A stretch of DNA of 64,000 nt, taken from NCBI RefSeq assembly GCF_000471905.2, contig NW_006499751.1, positions 2,768,084 to 2,832,083 on the forward strand, written 5' to 3'. The translations under genes were made by a program, and so were the position numbers. Positions 57,880-64,000 of the stretch are shown here, in pieces. A model generated the notes under the pieces. That model saw only the letters and a program-made list of their open reading frames with translations. It was not told where the DNA came from and ran no database searches. Each line of letters opens with the position of its first letter. The first letter of the stretch is position 1. Source of the stretch: Amborella trichopoda. Lineage: Eukaryota > Streptophyta > Magnoliopsida > Amborellales > Amborellaceae.

Positions 57880-58725
57880 GACTAGGAAACAAATTCTAGG
57901 AGCAAGAAAATTAAAGCCAATGTACCTGGGCCAGGACAAGGCCCATGGCCGTAATGGCTTCCCAATGGCCATCTTCAACCAGTTAAGGGATACCCGGTGA
58001 CCAGACGCGCTCGCCTTTTTCAACAAATTTCACACAAGGAAAGGATCCACAAGGACATGGACGCCACTTTTGTGATGCTCATCCCAAAAGTCAAGGGGTC
58101 GAAGACCTCAAATACTTTCAATTGATCAGCCTATTAAACCTCTTAAAATGATGGGCTCAGGCATAAGTGCTTAAATGAGCTATTTCACCAAATAAAGTGG
58201 ACTTTGTTAGAGATAGACAGATCCTAGATGGGGCCTTGTGGCCCACAATTTATCCATTAGAGACACGTAGGAAAAACTCCCAGTGATAGCTATTAAACTT
58301 GACTAGGAAAAGGCTTATGATCATGCGGGCTGGTTCTTACTTGATGACGAACTCCAAAAAATGGGTTTCGGAGATAAGTGGAGGCTCTGAATTAAGGGGT
58401 TTATGTCAGCCCCTCACTTCTCTATTCTTGTTAATGGGGGCATGGGTCACTTCCCATCTTCCAAAGGGATGAGGTAAGGGGACCCATTTTCACACTTTCT
58501 AATTGTCATTATGGCCAAGGTTTTCAACAGATAATTAGATAGATTGCCTCAAAGGCTTCTTGTCCTGCAATCTCTCACTTACAAATACGCATATGACACC
58601 CTTGTCTTCTGTGATGCCTACGAGTAGAAATCAACACTTTGTGTGCTCTTTTAAGGTGTTTTGAAGTTTCAAAGGGGATGAAACTAAGAATGCCCAAATC
58701 CAAAGTCATGGGGATCGCCACTGAT
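57880..58725 (+). pseudogene. LINE (plant L1-type) reverse transcriptase, 5' portion
   Basis: Across frames with many stops the plant LINE RT landmarks appear in order: LGQDKAHGRNGFPMAIF (57925-57975), LIPKV-like region near 58080, 'LISLLNLLKM'-like spacing near 58120, IAIKLD*EKAYDHAGW (about 58285-58330), LQKMGFGDKWRL (about 58350), FSILVNGG (about 58420), GMR*GDPFSHFLIVIMAKVF (about 58470-58530) and YAYDTLVFCDA (58583-58615). In the last, the catalytic [FY]ADD has become YAYD. It would encode reverse transcriptase for target-primed insertion. It is 5'-truncated, with no endonuclease visible. Confidence 0.75.
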
Positions 58726-58733
58726 AATTAAAC
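58726..58733 (+). repeat. Target-site duplication AATTAAAC, left copy
   Basis: AATTAAAC, identical to 59980-59987 on the other side of the hAT-like element. Confidence 0.85.
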
Positions 58734-59979
58734 CATAGTTGTTGGAAACACTTGGCCTAAATCGTTTAGGAACCGGAATAGCAGAATCACCGTCGGCTCG
58801 AAGATTCCTATCTTAAGAATCGTTGTTCGTACAATAGGAATCGCGGGGAACGATAATCCTAGTTTTTGAGAATAGTGTTTCAACCGAAATAGATAGTTTC
58901 ATCCACATATGGAATCAAGATTCTCATTCCCCTGGAATCGACACTCCAGAAGTCAAGATTAATTAATATTTGGAATCGAGTTTCCAACAACTATGAAATC
59001 GATTTTCTGACATATGTAGAACATAGATATGTTGTTGTTACAAATCGTGATTCTAAAATATTTGAAATTTTCTTATGTACATGGATCAGAGATCCATGCC
59101 AATTTGATATCAAGATTTACAATAATATGGACTATGGAATGCATTTGACAACCCGTACCAGGAATCGAGATTTCATTTTTATGAGAAGGAAGCTCCAAGC
59201 ACATCTTGAGCCTTATCAACTTTAGAATCTATATTGGATGTCTCTTATTAGAAGGTTTCTCAAATTTTAAAGTGATTGTGTTCACTATTGAACTTACGAT
59301 CATTATATATAAAAGAAAGGTATTTCTAAATTGTGATTTTGACTTTATTATTATAGAGACAAAATAGGATTATGTCTACACCATGGTTTTACTTTTAATT
59401 GTATGTGATGTATTTACCAGTTATATTTAAAATTTAAAATAAAAGCTGTCTAGGGTGGCACAAGTAAAATAATGAAAACCTGCAACCACTAGAAGCATTA
59501 GAAGGAAGATTTCTACTCCAATTTTTAGGAATTGCACAACCATCATAGACATTGGACATTATGTAATTTGAAATGGTTTTTTTTTTCTTTTTTACTTGGA
59601 ATTTATATATTTTTTAATCCAGATTTAATCCTCATTGGAATCCAGATTCGATATATTTGGGAACGTCTACCCACAATTAATGGGTTCAAGTTTCGAAAGA
59701 TGTGTTGGATCGAGATTCCGAAATTAAGGAATCGAGTTTCCTTGGTTCCGATAAATATTTTCGAAAGATGTGTTGAATCGAGATTCCGAAATTAAAGAAT
59801 TGAGTTTTCTTAGTTCCGAAAATGGTTTCTAAAGAAGTGTAGAATTGAGATTCCAAAATTAAGGAATCGAGTTTCCTTGGTTTCGAAAAACGGTTTTCGT
59901 GGAGATTCCTTAATGGAGACGAGGAATAGGGTTTCGGAACTGGAATCGTGAGGTCGGTGGAGAGATTCCAGTAACTATG
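58734..59979 (+). mobile_element. Non-autonomous hAT-like DNA transposon 1 inserted in the LINE
   Basis: Terminal inverted repeats CATAGTTGTTGGAAAC and CATAGTTACTGGAATC match at 13 of 16 positions. The element is flanked by a perfect 8-bp duplication, AATTAAAC, as expected of the hAT superfamily. It is 1246 bp, with no transposase. Both subterminal zones carry many copies of ggaatcg or cgattcc, often paired as gaatcgagattcc (58770-59010 and 59640-59960). The outer half of the right side repeats a unit of about 60 bp with aaattaaggaatcgagtttc. Removing it rejoins the LINE reading order. Confidence 0.85.
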
Positions 59980-59987
59980 AATTAAAC
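59980..59987 (+). repeat. Target-site duplication AATTAAAC, right copy
   Basis: AATTAAAC, identical to 58726-58733. Confidence 0.85.
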
Positions 59988-60720
59988 TACCACAGCCTTG
60001 GTCAATCGCTTTCTAAGTTCAACTCATTGTTGGCAAAGTATCTGGTCTGCCACTGTGCATTGGGAACCTTAGGAAGCACCTTCAGGATACATTAGTGGAA
60101 AGATTTTATTGCAATCTTACATCATGAAAATTTAAGCTTCTCTATTTGGGGGTCACACTCTAATCAAGGAAACCCCAACCACCGCGCCTATATATCAAAA
60201 GTCACTATTTTAGATGCCAATTTTGGTTGCCTCACACCTTTAACAACTTATAAGAAACTTTTTGTGGTCAAGGGCAAAGGGGCCCCACAAATTCTACTTT
60301 GCAAAGGAGAAAGTCTGTCAGCCCAAACCATATGGAGGACCTGAGATCGCCGCCTCAAGCAATCGAATATTGACAGGTAGGGAAATAGTAGTGACATTTG
60401 GCCACCCAATAGGAGCACCTATCGTAGGTAGTCGTAGGCACAAATATAGCACCAATAATTCTAGATGACTGCAAAGGGGATCCGCTAATACCAATCCTCA
60501 AGAGTGTGGAGATCACTTGTAGCCAACTACAATCAATTCTGCTTGAGAGCATGCTTTAAGCGAAGAAGTGGTGATTGTGTAAGCTACTGGTTGGATCTTT
60601 AGTGAATCTGCCTTGACGAGATCAGCTCCACTCCCTGTTAATTTTGGCCACGAATCAGGAGGCCATATCGCACAATCATTTGACTTGTCGGAAGGCACTA
60701 GAGTATGGAACCCGAAGAAC
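59988..60720 (+). pseudogene. LINE reverse transcriptase, 3' portion after the hAT insertion
   Basis: The reading resumes with the region after the RT palm: LCIGNLRKHLQDTLVERFY (about 60050-60105), KFKLLYLGVTL (about 60130), PTTAPIYQKSLF-like residues (60175-60215), then GPHKFYFAKEKVCQPKPYGG (60283-60342) followed by 'PEIAASSNRIL', the counterpart of the KW-KVC-PK-GGLGI block of plant LINEs. Later, weaker similarity (VNFGHESGGH ... GTRVWNP) runs to about 60720. No poly-A tail or 3' end could be fixed. Confidence 0.65.
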
Positions 60721-62018
60721 ACCTATGCAAGACCAAGAACTCCTTGACAAGCAACCTAACTTCCCAGTGGGGCCAATTATAAGTTGATTTGGGCCCCGTA
60801 ATCAGACCATCGCTGGTGGAGGCAAAAGTTCGTACTAAAACAAGGAAACAAAGTTCATTTGTTGACGATATTCACGAGTATCTTTACGATTCAATATTCA
60901 ATCTAACCATACTAAGATTCTCCTTAATATCCACATACATGTGACATGACTGGAACAACAGGTATCTTGTTCACCAATGCCTCCAACTGACTAATCCATG
61001 ATTGAAAACATATGTGGGATTTTGTATAATTACTCCACAAATGCAACTACTCGATGTCGACTCTCACTAATTGTAGAACTTTCAATAAGTTGCAGAAGAT
61101 CTAGCTTAATCCCTGGATGGTTAAAAAATGTTTGATATTGGATTTCAATATTGAAAAGCTTCTCTACTGGGGGATCGAGTGATAGAGATGTGAGAATCAA
61201 GTGATCTCCGTCACAATTAATGGGAGGCACCTTCCCTTAGGGACGGTCCAGCTCAAGGAACACCGTTTCGCACCCTAGGAGCTAATCCTCCTTAGGAGCT
61301 CTAGCTCCTGATTATATGGATCTCACTTCCATTTAGTATGGGATCTCAATCCATATCCTTTGAGTCACTGGAATATGATCATATGATTTTCATTGTGTGA
61401 TAATTGATTGAAATCAAATTAAGACAAATTGTCAATTACAATGATGATCATATTCACTAATTCAAGAGCATGTACACACGGTGCTCATACGAGAAATATA
61501 CACCCAGAATTTAAGCCCAGTCTGATTTGTAAAGAAAAAAGAAAGAAATAAAAAAGATAAAAGATAAAATTAAAATAGTCACATACACTCTTTAACAATT
61601 TGATCAAGATCAAACAATGAAGAAAGGGGGAGCGGGGAGCGAATGCTCCAAAAAAAAATGCTCCAGGGCATCAACTTCAAATTTAAAAGGATTCCTTTGA
61701 CTTTTTTAATCATGTATGAATTTTGGTAGCACCTTTTCAAAAAGTTTCAAACAAGTTATAGATGATGGAACTTTGAGAATTCTTAGGGGCATTTTGTGGT
61801 TAATACCCTCAAATCCAATTTCATTCTCTTGCACGATGTGGGAATGCCACTTAGTGCCCCCCATCTCCACAATTGTCTTTACAGTAGCCTCTTTCTACAA
61901 TGCCCTCAGCTTTCCAAACCAATGCACCGCAAATACCTAAGAACCAGTTATAATTAGTTAGGTTTGGCACATCCCTATGCACATTAAAGCAGAGGCCTTT
62001 AACTGGATAGGTGCCTCA
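60721..62018. other. Intergenic DNA
   Basis: No gene is recognised. A 66-codon minus frame at 61030-61230 and a 74-codon plus frame at 61716-61940 have no familiar motif. The stretch 61275-61312 has three taggagct words in mixed orientation. Confidence 0.5.
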
Positions 62019-62026
62019 CACAAAAT

Positions 62027-63138
62027 CAATGTTCAAGAAGGCGGATGCAGCCACCTAGGTGGCAGGCCAAGGGTCCTAGCCGCTTATGCACCTAGGCGGC
62101 TGCCCAGACACTTGGGTGACTTGGCGGCTTGCATAGGGGAGAGGAACAGATCCTTGCGGATTGTTGGATACCCCCGCCCCCCCCACCCCACCCGGGCCCC
62201 TGTTTTTTATTATATAATTTTATTGTATATGGAAAATAAATAGGATTAACAATTCAAGGAAAAGTAAAACCAGCATGATCAAAGAAAAAAAGTTCTAGGT
62301 AAAACCTACGTGTCAAAATTGCAATAATTTAATACATAAAACCAATAAAAATTTACTCATGCAATTATTTCATAAGGCAAGTATTAAACTAACTCATGAA
62401 AAAAAATTATGGGAATAAAATTTATGAATCATACAAGTAAACTCATGCATATTAAAAAAAAACAAATTATTCATTTGGTTTGGGGCATTGAACTTTTTCC
62501 ATTGAATTGCTTTTCCAAACTACATATCAAATGGGGAGAAAAATCCAAATAGTTGATAACAAGTCATATACATATCATAAAGTATCAAAAAGAAAATACA
62601 AAAAGTAAACAATAGCATCATAATAAATTTTACACACAAAAAATATATAACCCTAATTAAAATTATTGAAATATACCAACCTTAAATGGAACCGACATCA
62701 ACCCCATTCAAAAAAATTTGGTTCCCAAATCTCTTTTACAACCACTATAAGCCTCAAAAAGATTAGGGATCAATATCCTTCGATTTTGTGAGAATTTGAG
62801 GAGGTTGCAAAAAAGAAATTGATCTCTTGACAAATTTAAAAAAAAAAATTTGAGGGTTTTTCTCTCTCTAAACCTCACTAGAATGGTTTTCGGGGAGAAA
62901 GAATGGCCCCCTATACCCCCCTTTTAAGGAGGGAAAATGTTAAAAATACCCATTGGCCAAGGGGCATTTTCCGCCCTCGGCCTCAAGTTTTCAAGATGTC
63001 ACCCAGGCGCCCGCCTTTCAGGCTGCCTTGGTGGGGGCCATAGGACACCCACCTATAGGACCTACCGCCTAGCCCACGCATAGGCGGTTTGAGAAAATAG
63101 CCACCTAGGCAGTTGGGTAGCCGAATTTTTGTACATTG
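62027..63138 (+). mobile_element. Putative non-autonomous hAT-like element 2
   Basis: Ends CAATGTTCAAGAAGGCGG and, in reverse complement, CAATGTACAAAAATTCGGC are similar. Flanks CACAAAAT (62019-62026) and AACAAAAC (63139-63146) agree at 6 of 8 positions, fitting an aged 8-bp duplication. Both ends hold clusters of cctaggcgg / ccacctagg / ccgcctag words (62040-62115 and 62995-63120) around a strongly AT-rich middle. There is no coding capacity. A poly-C run lies at 62171-62196. Confidence 0.6.
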
Positions 63139-63146
63139 AACAAAAC

Positions 63147-64000
63147 CTTGACTCTCAAACACATCCAGAAAGGGGGTATTCCTCTAGCAAACTAGTGCAC
63201 AATGTGCTGGAAGAGAATAATGACTGCCTGGTGATTCACTACAATCTGATTGCCGGTTCTACTTATAGAGCACTTTAATTGGGTTTGGATGATACCAAAA
63301 TCCATCAAAATTTTAACCCTACACTGGTTATCCTGTCTGTGCCCTGTTTCCTGTAATGGAGACTGACCTTCCTAGCCCATAACTGGTCTCGAACGACAGA
63401 ACAAAACCAAAAGACTTTCTAATACTTCCACTCAAGTATTTTATTATCAACTGACCAGAAGACATGATCATCTCTTTGGCCCTTTGCCAAAAAGAGTTAA
63501 AGAATTATGCGGCAACAGACTTGATCAACCAATGGAAGCATGTTATTTGGGACGCCTAAAGCCGTATCTAGATCATCCTTGTGGCTGCCAAATGCCCATG
63601 GAAATCAAGTAAAATATTAATCTGTTCTAAAGGAAACTCCTTACCGGCAGGCACATATGGCATAACCACCAAAGACCCAGATCCTACCTTCCAAACTTTC
63701 CGCAATTGTTGTGCCACATAGACTCAAACACATGCCCTAACCAGTTGGTCTCCAAATGTTCGAACCGCTCATCAAGGGAGATACCAAAATGTCAAAGAGT
63801 GGACCAACAAATCCTCATCCTGTTCGTGCAGGCTCAAACACCCATTCAAACAAATGCACAACCTACGATCAGCTTGAAGGTATCTTTTAAATTCACTTAA
63901 AGGTAAGCAGACACCATATCCAGTTCCTTACTAGTGAAGGCGTGGTTTGGCATTACATTTCCATTGCATGATTATCAGCCCTATCAACCTCAAACCAGTA
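63147..64000. other. Intergenic DNA to the window end
   Basis: No supported gene. A minus-strand stretch near 63440-63480 reads KGQRDDHVFWSVDN and could be a trace of a LINE zinc-binding region (RVW-x-D pattern), but the evidence is too weak for a call. The 64-codon plus frame at 63706-63900 is unrecognised. Confidence 0.45.

Overview
The window is plant nuclear DNA, from a flowering plant with a repeat-rich genome. The evidence is nested Ty3/gypsy LTR retrotransposons, a tRNA-iMet-primed non-autonomous LTR element, a plant L1-type LINE, hAT-like DNA transposons, MITE-like inverted-repeat elements, and one intact host gene for a plant-specific protein (UDP-arabinopyranose mutase / reversibly glycosylated polypeptide family). 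The species cannot be named from the sequence. A 20-base N run at 46986-47005 marks an assembly gap.

Bases 1-38043 are almost entirely LTR retrotransposon wreckage. Most belongs to one Tat/Ogre-like lineage with LTRs of 2.3-3.5 kb, a tRNA-Arg primer site, gag, RT, two RNase H domains, integrase and a long repeat-rich 3' non-coding part. From left to right: the 3' end and 3' LTR of a plus-strand element (1-2933); the gag half of a minus-strand element with its primer site and 5' LTR (2939-9341); opposing LTR fragments (9342-11640); the LTR start and 3' non-coding part of another minus element (11641-14967); a nearly complete plus-strand element of about 18 kb (14968-33029); a different gypsy element primed by tRNA-Lys, inserted in the 3' LTR of the former and truncated in gag (33030-37547); and a minus-strand LTR fragment (37548-38043). 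Every open frame in the polyproteins is broken by stops or frameshifts.

Bases 38044-54228 are AT-rich intergenic DNA. They hold three related inverted-repeat elements of about 370 bp, a solo LTR with a near-matching target duplication (43131-45405), an hAT-like element containing the N gap (46721-47779), and a 3.1-kb non-autonomous LTR element (49422-52526).

The only confident protein-coding gene is at 54229-55302 on the minus strand. It is a full-length, intronless RGP5/UAM-like gene of 357 residues. To its right lie a possible small spliced exon, a degraded LINE (57880-60720) split by a 1.25-kb hAT-like element with a perfect 8-bp duplication, and a second hAT-like element with GC-rich subterminal repeats (62027-63138).

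The most unusual signal is in the Tat-like LTRs. Just downstream of the TATA box, all inspected copies carry a long pyrimidine tract and a tandem array of units of about 52-57 bp. Each unit contains a short inverted repeat. The unit sequence differs between LTR subfamilies, while position, period and hairpin character are kept.
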